A stretch of DNA of 64,000 nucleotides, taken from assembly GCA_003427395.1 (NCBI GenBank), contig BFEA01000733.1, positions 232,344-296,343 on the forward strand, written 5' to 3'. Below the pieces are notes generated by a model that did not search any database, was not told where the DNA came from, and was given only the letters and a program-made list of their open reading frames with translations. This document shows positions 11,175 to 21,224 of the stretch, piece by piece. Within the stretch, counting starts at the first letter, position 1. The number at the start of each line of letters is the position of its first letter. The position numbers and the translations under genes were made by a program. This DNA is from Chara braunii. Taxonomy: Eukaryota > Streptophyta > Charophyceae > Charales > Characeae.

Positions 11175-11233
11175 CTCTCTTGCCGTAGCGGTATCTTCAG
11201 CGCAGCAGGTAAGAACCCAATCTTGTATCTCTC

Positions 11234-11273
<40 letters not shown>
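11092..11273. repeat. (CT)n / (CTAT)n microsatellites flanking an assembly gap
   Basis: A CT array at 11094-11118 passes into about 14 CTAT units (to about 11173). A second CT array at about 11236-11273 runs straight into the N-gap. Confidence 0.95.
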
Positions 11274-11718
11274 NNNNNNNNNNNNNNNNNNNNNNNNNNN
11301 NNNNNNNNNNNNNNNNNNNNNNNNNNNNNNNNNNNNNNNNNNNNNNNNNNNNNNNNNNNNNNNNNNNNNNNNNNNNNNNNNNNNNNNNNNNNNNNNNNNN
11401 NNNNNNNNNNNNNNNNNNNNNNNNNNNNNNNNNNNNNNNNNNNNNNNNNNNNNNNNNNNNNNNNNNNNNNNNNNNNNNNNNNNNNNNNNNNNNNNNNNNN
11501 NNNNNNNNNNNNNNNNNNNNNNNNNNNNNNNNNNNNNNNNNNNNNNNNNNNNNNNNNNNNNNNNNNNNNNNNNNNNNNNNNNNNNNNNNNNNNNNNNNNN
11601 NNNNNNNNNNNNNNNNNNNNNNNNNNNNNNNNNNNNNNNNNNNNNNNNNNNNNNNNNNNNNNNNNNNNNNNNNNNNNNNNNNNNNNNNNNNNNNNNNNNN
11701 NNNNNNNNNNNNNNNNNN
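11274..11718. other. Assembly gap (445 N)
   Basis: Unsequenced bases inside element 1, bounded by a CT microsatellite on one side and the primer-binding site on the other. Any open frame that crosses it is meaningless. Confidence 1.
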
Positions 11719-11730
11719 GCTCCGATACCA
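11719..11730 (-). other. Primer-binding site of element 1 (initiator Met tRNA)
   Basis: On the minus strand TGGTATCGGAGC follows the 5' LTR after one base. It differs at one position from TGGTATCAGAGC, the usual plant site complementary to the 3' end of initiator methionine tRNA. Confidence 0.9.
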
Positions 11731-11731
11731 G

Positions 11732-12624
11732 TGCAATCAGACTCGACTTATTCACACTTCGTCATGCATGCAAACAGCGATACAGCAACTGGCGACATGC
11801 GCCCACACAGTACTCAAAGATATCGTGACCACATAAGAGTTCTCTTCCAACTGGCTATAGTGACTGTGCGCCCACACAACTCACTGTCGCACTCTGGATC
11901 ACCCTGGATGTCCCACACGCAACACTCAGTATCCATACACAACGCACACATACACTCTGCTACAGCTCTGGCAGCACTAGCTGCCACTACCCTATCGCTA
12001 TACTACACTTCTCTGCCCACTTCGTCTTCAGGCGCACTGCAGACCTCCTCGCACAAGCTGCTGAGGCGGCGCTTCCGCATGGCATCCGTAGGAATGAATG
12101 AATGGCTGGACGCAGCCTCTTGATTTATACTTCTGCACTGCATTGGTCTTCCCTATGTCCCTTGGCCCTTGGTGCACACAGTCCCAGACGGTACTTGCTG
12201 GACAGGACCGTACTGCTTAACTGGGATTGTTGACTCAGCAAGGTGGCCTACCACCACTTGACCACTTGCCTCTGTTCAACGCAAGCTCATTCCAAAAGGC
12301 CACTTCTAGAACCCTCTGACTTGGCCTTTCGGTACTGTGGCAGCTACGACTTGGCCCCTACAGGTAAGTAGCAGCTACAACCTTGACCCTTCAGGTATCC
12401 TATAGTTATGACTTCATAACCATCTAGACTCCTTCTCTATAGGTCTACCGTTCGATTCCCCTCTACCCTGTGACCTACGACAATCTACCTACCACTGGGG
12501 ATCCTACAGGTCGCGGGTTCAAATCTACGGGTTGACACTGATACTGTACACAGGTAAGACGGGGAACTAGGGATCGAGCCCTAGGATCTGCATTCCCTAC
12601 TGTGAACAGGTGAATACCGTTTCA
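11732..12624 (-). repeat. 5' LTR of element 1
   Basis: 893-bp direct repeat of 3286-4147 with the same TG...CA ends. The element promoter should lie in this LTR, reading towards lower coordinates. I cannot place a TATA box with confidence. Confidence 0.95.
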
Positions 12625-12755
12625 AAGGTAGAGAATCCATTATCAAAGCACAAGACTTTGAGGCCGAGAATTCTCGACAAACAACCCGGTGTGGACACAG
12701 TCCTAGGCACACGGCCTAGCTTTGGTTTAACTGATCAGTAGGCAGCTTAGTCTAT
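12625..12755. other. 131-bp remnant of older DNA between elements 1 and 2
   Basis: It begins with the AAGG duplicate of element 1 and ends with the CTAT duplicate of element 2. It therefore belonged to the sequence into which both elements inserted, possibly the 3' end of the LINE at 21225-22875, but nothing in it is recognisable. Confidence 0.7.
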
Positions 12756-13870
12756 TGTTATGAACTTGGTTGTTTGACAGTTTGCTTGCCACTCACACAC
12801 AGACGAACTTACACACGCCCATACATGCATGAGACCAAGGGGAGGAAAAGACAGAGTCCACCTGCACACAGATCAGAGATAAGCAGAGGAATAGCAACCA
12901 TGCACAGATGGGGAGAATACAGAGTGTTCTCTCTCTCTGATAAACTCCCAACAACCAATCACAAATTGACAATGTGAGGATGACAATTGGAAAGTAACCC
13001 AGATGATGAGCCAACCCAACTCAATTAACTCCAATTATCGTTCCAGAGTTCAACCCAGTATCTCGCCACCCCATTACCACCCACTCCTCTCACCACTACA
13101 CTCTCAGAGTCTAGCGCTGCACCGAAACAGCCTCCCAGAGGCCAGCGCCATACACCCAGATGCAGATCATGAATAGCGAAGTAGTCCTCAGTGCCGATGA
13201 GTCACTCTGACGATGAACAGGGCAGCTATGGTTGCCTGGCTGCTACCGCAGTAGCAGTACCCACATGTACTCAGTGAAGACCCTCCGATAGTCCTGCCAA
13301 ACGCAGATATCCCCTGGGGATAGATGCGCTGAGCACAGCCCCAGCTATGGCTGTCTCAGGTCGGCCGGCTATGGCTGCTTCACCCCGCTGATGTCTCAGG
13401 TGCCGCTGTGGACATTCAACGCTGCAGAACTTGGTTGGCCACGAACATAGTTATACGAAAATGAAAAGTCAAAAGTCCGTTCTTGATTTTTTTACAGGAC
13501 TTATAGACTTCCTAGTCTAGCCTAGACCTAGACTGGACTGACTGGACCTACCGGTACCGTTGCTGTTTCGGCCTGTCGGCCTCTACCGGACCCGGCTATA
13601 GGCTATAGGACCGTATAGCAGTGTAGGCCAGTTAGGGTCTATCTGTCCTAGGGGTAGCCCAAGCCTGCTATAGGCAGTTAGGGTAGTTGTAGGAATTCGG
13701 TTAGTACCGGGCTTGTATTTTTCCCTGAACTGCAGATCTGTCCCTCATGAATTTCCTAACAGGCAGGTCTCTCGGTTAACCCTCAGCCAAACAAATTTAT
13801 GGATCTAACCCTACTGTTAGTATACAGCCTCGCAATTTGTCTCGACAGCAGAAATCAGCAAGTCATTGCA
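12756..13870 (-). repeat. 3' LTR of element 2
   Basis: 1115-bp direct repeat of 20108-21224, starting TGTTATGAACTTGG and ending GTCATTGCA on the plus strand. The pair looks highly similar by eye, indicating a recent insertion. Confidence 0.95.
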
Positions 13871-13885
13871 GGCTTACCCTCCCCG
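13871..13885 (-). other. Polypurine tract of element 2
   Basis: On the minus strand CGGGGAGGGTAAGCC abuts the LTR start TGCAATGAC. It overlaps the last codons and stop (TAA, 13876-13874) of pol. Confidence 0.65.
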
Positions 13886-14611
13886 GGAGCGAGGACCTCC
13901 GAGCAAGGGATGCAGACGAGGTGAGCGGCGAAGGTCACCCTTCTGATCCGCCTTATACCGCAAAACAACAGACTTTGCTGTCTTGATCAGGTCTCTTGTG
14001 TAGAACCACCGGTTCTCAGAAGGGGGCTGAAACGCAAACCTGACAAAATACTGTCGGTCGGGGCCTGTGCCCCACTCATCCTTAATCCACTCCACTTTAT
14101 ATCCCTTGCCAGAGATCGGTGGACCAAATTGAGGGGGCCGGTCTGGAAATGCATCAGCTGGCGTAAAAGGCAGCAACTTGGATGCATGAAAGACCGGATA
14201 GGTTCGTAGATGCAGCGGAACGTCGATGACATACGACGGACCGAAAGGATCAGCGCCCATTGTATCTAGGACCTGCCACGGACCCAGGTAGCGCGGCAAT
14301 AGCTTGGGAGAAATATCCTCCTCCCTTGACAACTCAGAGCTGGCCACCCAGACATAGTCACTAGTGCGGATGGGGGAAGGGCGCCTGTGGCGGTTGGCTT
14401 GTTCGATCATGGCCTTTTGGGCCTTGAACAAGTTCGCCCGATCTCTTTCCACATCCAGACGATAGCGCCTGGCGAACTCTGCAGTGCCTGGGGTAAGGTC
14501 AGGCTTAGCCTTGTCGATGATATCATCGAGAGGCTGTCGTGGCACACGTCCCCATTGTAGCCGGTAGGGACTGAAACCTGTCGAGGAGTGGACATACATG
14601 TTATATATGAG
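13874..14611 (-). pseudogene. Integrase C-terminal and chromodomain-like region, element 2
   Basis: About 245 codons after a TAA (14614-14612), continuing the pol frame. It contains YVHSSTGFSPYRLQWG from the end of the integrase core, a charged helix (AQKAMIEQANRHRRP), the GPY/F segment RYLGPWQVLDT, HLRTYPVFHASKLLP and a tail (GYKVEWIKDEWGTG to RWFYTRDLI) in the chromodomain-like position. It aligns along its length with the tail of element 1's integrase, but at clearly divergent sequence. A fragment almost identical to part of it (about 14056-14194) recurs at 25978-26116, next to a library adapter. Confidence 0.88.
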
Positions 14612-15262
14612 TTATGCCCTTGCTAAGTGGAGATCCCAGTCCTGCTGATCTGGAGAGATCATAAGACGTAGTAACTGGAACAGGACTTGGTTCATCACTT
14701 CAGCCAATCCATTGGCTTCAGGATGACGACCAAAAGTCATGTCCAGGCGGGAGTGTAGATATTCCTTGCAGTAGGACTGCCACTCATCGCTGCAGAATCT
14801 GGGGTCTCGATCACTAACAATGGAAGTGGGTGGTCCATGGTGTGTGACCCACCTCTCTGAAAAGGCTGCTCTCACAGCCGGTACCCTAGCTACCTGTGGC
14901 AAAGGGATGAACTCTGCGTATTTGGAAAACCTGTCCACGCAGACCATAACCTGAAGCATGTCATGCGGGGTAGTCTTGCCTAAGTCTGTAAAGTCAATGG
15001 ATACAAACTGGGCAGGACCATCAGGTATGGGCAAAGGTTTGAGCAATCTCAAAGGAGGTTTACGCTGAACCTTGTTCCTTTGGCAGAGCTCACATGTGTC
15101 CACATAACGCAGCATATCACTCCGCATGAATTCAATAGGTCTCATACCATTCCCATCGTCCTGCAGAAGTACTGCCCCAATGCCATACTGAGTGGCGTCA
15201 GTGGTCAGAACAAATGGCAAAGTGGGGTCAGGTAACTTCAGAACCGGTGCACGAGTCAAGGC
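14612..15262 (-). pseudogene. RNase H start fused by deletion to integrase core, element 2
   Basis: The frame opens with the first RNase H strand (LPFVLTTDATQYGIGAVL, then GMRPIEFM) and jumps at about 15124-15132 to RSDMLRYVDTCELCQRNK, the second half of the integrase zinc domain. Against element 1, roughly 195 codons are absent: the remaining RNase H residues and the first His residues of integrase. The junction keeps the frame. The integrase core that follows retains SIDFTDL, SDRDPRFCS and the glutamate region ANGLAEVMNQ. The segment lies between a TAG (15265-15263) and a TAA (14614-14612). Neither enzyme could be complete. Confidence 0.85.
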
Positions 15263-15895
15263 CTATTTGAGTCGTGCGAAGGCCATCTGGCAGTGAAGAG
15301 ACAAAAGAAAGGGAGTGTCTTTCTTTGTGAGGTTAGTCAGGGGTGCAGCTACTGCAGAAAAGTTCCTGACAAACTTTCTGTAGTAGGAGGCCTGACCCAA
15401 GAAAGACTGGACATCTCTCACTGTCTGGGGCTGTGGCCAATCCTGAATAGCAGCAACCTTGGCTGCTATTGGGGCCAGTCCATCTCCAGAGATCACATGA
15501 CCCAGGTAGATAATAGAGGGAACTCCAAAGGAGGACTTCTCCCTGTTGATCTTGTACTGGCTGTCATGTAATGCCTGAAGGATCAGAGCCAAGTGCTCCG
15601 CATGTTCCCTGACAGTTTTGCTGAATACAAGGATGTCATCCAGGTAGACAACCATAAACTTGTCCAGGTACGGCCTGAATATGTGGTGCATCTCTGTCTA
15701 GAATGTGCCAGGGGCGTTGCAAAGTCCAAATGGCATAACCAGATACTCATAAGTACCATATCTGGTTTTGAAGGCAGTCTTGTGGACGTCCTCCTCTTCC
15801 ATCTCAATCAGGTGATACCCAGATTTGAGGTCGACTTTGTTGAAGATCGTGCATATCTGGACCATGTCCAGCAGGTCATCGATCCTAGGAAGTGG
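15263..15895 (-). pseudogene. Reverse transcriptase core, element 2
   Basis: In the same frame as its neighbours. From 15895 it reads [25 protein letters not shown] and [12 protein letters not shown], then a TAG (15700-15698), then TEMHHIFRPYLDKF and the catalytic VVYLDDILVFSKT. The thumb and connection (SFLGQASYYRKFVRNFS) follow. At the TAG element 1 has glutamine (ATFQRCM), and at the closing TAG (15265-15263) element 1 has glutamine in KLKQAL. Apart from these stops the core RT looks well conserved. Confidence 0.9.
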
Positions 15896-16606
15896 CTATG
15901 TGCTCTTCCTCGTGATTTTATTGAGACCCTTGTAATCAATGCACATTCTGAACTCGCCACTCCCCTTTGGAACAAAGAGGACTGGAGCGCCGAATTCAGA
16001 AGTGCGGGGCCTGCTGGTCAGTGTCTCAAGCTGTCGCCTGAGCTCCTCAAGCTCAGCAGGTGACATCCTGTAGATGTGGCCCTTGGGAGGGACCTCTCCA
16101 GGCAATAGCTCAATGTGATGCTTGGTTGGCCGGTTGGGTATCCCAAAGGGTTCCTGCATAAGATCAACGTACCGGTCAACAACCTGTTGTATCGCAGGAG
16201 GACAGGGAGTAATAGAAGCATCTGTCTGCTTGACCAGAGCTATGAACAGACGCTCATGGTCATACTGGCGAGAGAGAGCATCAAACTCGCTCGCTCTCAA
16301 GCAGAAGCAGGATGTCTTAGGGTGGTGATCAGCTGCAATCATACAAGGCTGATACACCCCCTTGCTGTTTGGCAGCTCAACCTTGGGGATCTGCCAGTCG
16401 ATCCTTGGGTTGATTGCTTTCAGCCACTTCATGGAGAAAACCGGGTCAAAGGGTAGATCAGGGAATATGTAGAATTTCAGACTATGTCTGACTTCTCCAG
16501 CACTGTCGAAGGTGACAGGGATACCCCCGACCTTCTCCCTGATAGTCAGGACAGTGGATTCACCTATCCTGACCTGCAGCGGTTGCTGCAGTTGCACCAT
16601 TTTCAT
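15896..16606 (-). pseudogene. Protease C-terminal part and start of reverse transcriptase, element 2
   Basis: 236 codons. The first half is the second lobe of the protease and the linker (PVFSMKWLKAINPRIDW corresponds to the ILGMDWL region). The second half has the RT entry motifs RMSPAELEELRRQLE, SEFGAPVLFVPKG and RMCIDYKGLN. It ends at a TAG (15898-15896), after which the same frame continues with PLPRIDD. A 1-base frameshift near the A-run at about 16618-16628 separates it from the catalytic lobe of the protease. Confidence 0.87.
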
Positions 16607-16626
16607 GCCCTGATGCAGTTTTTTTA

Positions 16627-16944
16627 CTACACTGGAGATGTGAAATTTCGGGTGGCTCCACAGTCCAATAACCCCTTGATCCTGCTGTGGTTGATCAGGG
16701 GCCGGAGGAGTATGAGATCAGACTTGTTCTGCTTTTGTTCTTTCATATGAAAGAAAAAAGCAGCAAGAGCCTGACACTCAGACTGACCCGGTTCCTGATC
16801 CGGGTCAGGATCCTCGTAAGTGAAGGATGTTGCCCGTGCAGTCCCCACACTGGATGGGAAGGAACTAGTCTCAATTGAAGCTGCTGCAGCTGCTGATGCA
16901 GGTGCAGCACTGGAAGGAACTGCTGTCTCTAGGTTCAGCTTCAA
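16627..16944 (-). pseudogene. Gag-protease junction with protease active-site loop, element 2
   Basis: 105 codons, mostly a low-complexity Ala/Ser-rich linker, ending with LLDCGATRNFTSPV. LLDxGAT is the active-site loop of retropepsin-like proteases, and here the Ser/Thr after Asp is Cys. The frame stops directly after this loop at tandem stop codons beside an A-run, and the protease continues in another frame at 16606. Confidence 0.75.
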
Positions 16945-16949
16945 TTTTT

Positions 16950-18572
16950 TTACTGAGCTGGGCTAGGCATGTAAGGACAGTCCTTGAGGAAATGCTGTCC
17001 CTCACACCTTAGGCAGGCTCCCTTCTCCTTCCTCTTCCTCCACACCCCTTCCTGAATCTTCAGGTCATGCCAGGGAAGGGTGTTGGGATTGAGGGGGTTT
17101 GCATGAAAATGGACGTCACGCGGCAGGTTAGGGCGCCGGGCAAGGGTTGAAGAGCGACGTCCCTGGCTCTTCCCATTGCTGTTGGAGGCTGTGCTGGAGG
17201 GAGACCCGGCCTTTTGGAAGGCTCCCAGTGCAGCCTGCAGCTGTTGTACGACTGCTGCAACATCTGGAACAGCAGCTGAAGCAGTCCCAGTTGGCAGTGT
17301 ACCAGGATGGGAACCTGTCTCAGAGGCTGATCCAGAACCCGCATATGCAAAGGTCGCCTTTCCCTTTCTACCACCGCGAGGGAAGGCGCCTTTCCTCCTG
17401 TCACTGGAGGGGGCCTGAACATGGAGCTTGGCCTCCATGTCCAGTGCTGCTCGTCCAAATGACCGCGAGTCCTTGTGTCCGGCGCTGTACAACGCAACAC
17501 TAAACTTTTCAGGAGCTGCCTTGCAAAAGTTAGTCAACAAATCATCTGCAGACACAACAAATTTAGGGGTGGAAGTTAGTTGCTCAAACTCAGCAAACAA
17601 AGTCTGCAGACTGCCGCTATACCGCTGCTGGCCCAGGCGTACAATCTTATCAACAGCTTTGCGGGCTCTTTCCTTGTCTGCAAGCCGGTCTTCCACGGCC
17701 TGCAAAAGTTTGTCAGCCCCCAGTGTCAGGGCCCAGTCCTCCAAAGTCTGATTTTGGTCGCTTGCTGTTGAGGTAGCCCATTTCTGGGCTGGCCCCTCCA
17801 GCAGCCCCACAACAGTAGCCACCTTTTGCTGCTCTGGGCACTGGAACCCTTTCAGGTATGACCGGGTTCCAGCTGCCCAGTCCCCAACGTCAATCTTGGG
17901 GCCATCCCCCTTGAATTTGTTGGGGGCAGGGAACTTGGGGCCTCGCTGGTCCCCAACAACAATCGCAGCAAAGGTGGGAGGAGGTGTGGCCTTGGCCTAG
18001 GAGGTGACAGAGGGAGAAGACTTGCACGAAGGGTGAGAAGATCTAGAGGGTGAAGAAGGTGGAGAAGGGGGCTGAGAAGACTTCTTGGGCTTTAGAGTGG
18101 GGACCACAGGGACCAGGGGACTGATGACGTTGGCTGCTGTTAACTGAGCAGCCAGATTCTGGATTGAGTCCAGGATCTTAGACTGTTGAGTTCCCAGATC
18201 AACCACTCTGGTCTCCAGCCTCTGGATCCTCTCGTCCCAGTTTGTGAAATGGTTGGCTGTAAGTTTGTCTTGCAGAAGTACCAGCTCAGCCAGGTCTCTG
18301 GTACACAGGGCCACTCTAGCATCTGTCTTCTGAGCCTGGTGCAGTAGATGCTCTTTCCTGGAAGCATCTGTTGCAGCTTACAGTTTTTCAGCCTCTTGTC
18401 TCTCTGCCTCTGCGAGCAACGCCTATTGCTCTCGCAGTTTCTCTTTAATCTCTCTCTTGCGCCGCTGCGCAGGGGTCAGAGGAGGGGGAGGAGGAGTTGA
18501 GGAGGAAGGTTGCTCTTCCTCCTTAACCACTACCTCCATCTGCACTGCACTTGTGTCAGCGGTGTTAGACAT
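16950..18572 (-). pseudogene. Gag, element 2, with three in-frame stops
   Basis: A single frame of about 540 codons from ATG (18572-18570). The first about 60 residues are acidic and Pro-rich and then charged. A coiled-coil-like region follows (LQDKLTANHFTNWDERIQRLE). After a Pro/Ser-rich linker comes the capsid-like region (KFKGDGPKIDVGDWA, then VGLLEGPAQKWA). Near the C-terminus is a zinc knuckle of C-x2-C-x3-H-x4-C form (CLRCEGQHFLKDC), the RNA-binding part of Gag. Stops are TAG (18425-18423), TAA (18380-18378) and TAG (17999-17997). The surrounding sequence is intact, so these are point changes in an otherwise well-preserved gene. Confidence 0.87.
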
Positions 18573-20093
18573 TTTCCCTCTCAAAACACAAAAATAAAAT
18601 TTGAAACAGCAGGAGGCGCAACGATTTATAGTTCACTCAGACACTCAAAAATCGGTGCACTGTCAGTTCACAGAGTAATGTGGGTTAGTGGGCACAAGCG
18701 GTTGGGGTTGGAAATGGACCGCTGGGGTCAGTAATCAGGATGACTGGGTGTCCAGTAAAATCATGCACTAACAATTTCTATACTTGACCCTAAACTTTTA
18801 CTGAAGTTGCAAGATGTACAATCACAGCATCCGAGAGGTCACTAGTATTCCAGAGCCCATAAGAAAGCAAAGAAAATTAGTAGTATTGATGGAAACAGGC
18901 AAGAATTGACTGAAACAGCACAACAAGTAGTAACGATGCAGCAACCTATACCTTGACAGCCCTAGACTCGGATTTCGCCACTGTTGGCATCAACAGAAAT
19001 ACCCTCAAATACGGCGAATTTCAAATTTCACTGTAATGACCCAAATTCAAGGACTCTGGACTAGTGATTGAGCACAGATGACAAAAATCAAATTGCGATT
19101 CACCTCAGACTGACGGACTTGAATTCTGACGGATAGATTTCAAGTTGTGACTGACCCTAGGGAGTACAGACTATAAATAGACTCAGCGCAAAACTCAAAT
19201 CCACATTATCACTACTTTTCCTAAACAGAATTCACAGTATGTTCATACAGGATGCAGCGCAATACTGTCATACAGTCCCAAAACAATTTTGAGTCAGAAC
19301 AGGTCAATAGATAGTGAGATATGCGTCACGGTAGGGAGGAAGAGGATGAATATGGCTGTCTTGCTGTCTGACAATTTCACGATTGTGACCCTACTGACAG
19401 ACAGACCATCAATTCTATTTTTACTGACTCTAAACGCTACTCAGGGATTCACATAGAACACACTCACTTGAAGTATTTCGCTCAGTGAGTGATGAAACTC
19501 TGGCTATGGCTGTCTGACCCTGGTCTCGCCAGTACTTGCAGACCCTCTTCCACAACTTTCCACGCGTAGAATCTCCTGAAACTTGTTGATCCGCTCCAAT
19601 ATGATACGGCGATTCAGCCCCACCTCTCAGATTCCCTGAATCTGGCTCAGTGGCGAGAGAATACTCTGTTCGAGGTATCTCGCCACTGCAGGTATGAGCC
19701 GCTGGTGCTAAATTTAGCCCTGAATAAGGTTAATTTAGCAGGAGGTGATCNTGTGATCAATCCTCCCTCAGCGCTATGCTTGGATTGGAGCCGCCACCCA
19801 GTTATCACTGGATTAGGACAAATTTCGCCACCCTGAACTTAGTCATCAACTGGGCTCAGGAAAGTGAATGGCGAAATAACCCTATTCTCGCCACTTCCTC
19901 TCAGGCACACTAACAGGCTCAGGGTGCCTGATCAATCGCACACTGATGCCCTGCAATAACCGCTTGTTTGTCTTCTCTTCCACTGAATCCTTACGGGAGA
20001 TGAAGAACCACCATGGCAATTCCCGCCAGTTAGGGCCAGAAAGAGAAGCTGCCCCTGTTGCGCTCAACCCTCTTAGCTCCAAGTCCAATCTCC
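18573..20093 (-). other. 5' leader of element 2
   Basis: About 1.5 kb between primer-binding site and gag ATG, moderately AT-rich, with one ambiguous base near 19751. I see no protein-coding signal, repeat or RNA gene. Long leaders of this kind are common in plant Ty3/gypsy elements. Confidence 0.7.
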
Positions 20094-20105
20094 GCTCCGA
20101 TACCA
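20094..20105 (-). other. Primer-binding site of element 2 (initiator Met tRNA)
   Basis: Minus-strand TGGTATCGGAGC two bases inside the 5' LTR; identical to the site of element 1. Confidence 0.9.
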
Positions 20106-20107
20106 AC

Positions 20108-21224
20108 TGTTATGAACTTGGTTGTTTGACAATTTGCTTGCTACTCACACACAGACGAACTCACATACGCCCATACATGCATGAGACCACGGGGAGGAAG
20201 AGACAGAGTCCACCTGCACACAGATCAGAGATAAGCAGCGGAATAGCAACCATGCACAGATGGGGAGAATACACACAATGCTCTCTCTCTCTGATGAACT
20301 CCCAACAACCAATCACAAATTGACACTGCGAAGATGAAAATTGGAAAGCAACCCAGATGATGAGCCAACCCATCTCAATTAACTCCAATTATGGTTCTAT
20401 AGTTCAACCCTATATCTCGCCACCCCAGTACCACCCACTCCACTCACTACTACACTCTCAGAGTCTAGCGCTGCACTGAAACAGCCTCCCTGAGGCCAGT
20501 GCCATACACCCAGATGCAGATCATGACTAGTGAAGTAGTCCTCAGTGCCGATGAGTCACTCCGACGATGAACAAGGCAACTATGGCTGTCTGGCTGCTAC
20601 CGCAGTAGCAGTACCCACATGTACTCAGTGAAGACCCTTCGATAGTCCTCCCAAATGCAGATATCCCCTGGGGATAGATGCGCTGAGCACAACCCTAGCT
20701 ATGGCTGTCTCAGGTGGGCCGGCTATGGGTGCTTCACCCCGCTGATGTCTCTGGTGCCGCTGTGGACATTCAGCGCTGCAAAACTTGGTTGGCCATGAAC
20801 GCAGTTACGCGAAAATGAAAAGCCAAAAATCCCCCCTCGATTTTTCTAAAGGACTTTTAGACTTCCTACTCTAGCCTAGACCTAGACTGGACTGACTGGA
20901 CCTACCGGTACCGTTGCTGTTTCGGCCTCTCGGCCTCTACCGGACCTGGCTATAGGCTATAGGACCGTATAGCCATGTAGGCCACTTAGGGCCTGTCTGT
21001 CCTAGGGGTAGCCCGGGCCTGCTATAGGCAATTAGGGTAGCTGTAGAAATTCAGTTAGTACGGGGCCTGTATTTTTCCCAGAACTGCAAATCTGTCCCTC
21101 ATGAATTTCCAAACAGATAGGTCTCTCGGTTAGCCCTCAGGCAAACAAGTTTACGGATCTAACCCTACGGTTAGTATACAGCCTCGCAGTCAGTCTCGGC
21201 AGCAGAAATCAGCAAGTCATTGCA
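20108..21224 (-). repeat. 5' LTR of element 2
   Basis: 1117-bp direct repeat of 12756-13870 with the same TG...CA ends, carrying the promoter for minus-strand transcription of the element. Confidence 0.95.

Larger units (their letters stand above)
9861..11718 (-). other. 5' leader of element 1
   Basis: Non-coding stretch between the primer-binding site and the gag start. It contains a GTCAA-rich repeat block (10606-10770), a T-run at 10871-10886, two CT/CTAT microsatellites (11092-11273) and the N-gap. Two similar sentences (starting about 11062 and 11208, each with AGGTAAG followed by CAATCTTG) show that the microsatellite region was locally duplicated. No gene is supported here. Confidence 0.7.
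3286..12624 (-). mobile_element. Ty3/gypsy LTR retrotransposon, element 1 (complete, non-functional)
   Basis: Two direct long terminal repeats (3286-4147 and 11732-12624) bound a minus-strand internal region with the order gag, protease, reverse transcriptase, RNase H, integrase and a chromodomain-like tail. RT before integrase is the Ty3/gypsy order, and the tail places it with chromoviruses. The four bases AAGG occur immediately outside both LTRs (3282-3285 and 12625-12628), fitting a target duplication, so this is one insertion with its own LTR pair. A primer-binding site and a purine-rich tract lie at the expected inner LTR edges. The LTRs are close (about a dozen mismatches in the first 400 bases by eye), so insertion was fairly recent. 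Coding regions are broken by at least two frameshifts and several stops. A 445-base N-gap lies in the leader. Confidence 0.95.
12756..21224 (-). mobile_element. Ty3/gypsy LTR retrotransposon, element 2 (complete ends, internal deletion)
   Basis: Direct LTRs at 12756-13870 and 20108-21224 bound a minus-strand gag-pol. CTAT lies directly outside both LTRs (12752-12755 and 21225-21228), fitting a 4-bp target duplication. The primer-binding site (20094-20105) is the same sequence as in element 1, but the LTRs are unrelated in sequence, so this is a different family. Gag (18572-16950) is one frame with three stops; pol from 16606 to 13874 is one frame with five, all TAG or TAA. One frameshift separates the protease start from the rest near 16620. 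The C-terminal part of RNase H and the integrase zinc domain are deleted in frame. Confidence 0.95.

Noticed and set aside
10897-12123. 408-codon plus-strand frame crossing the N-gap
   Set aside because: More than a third of it is N, the rest is CT microsatellite and LTR; an artefact.
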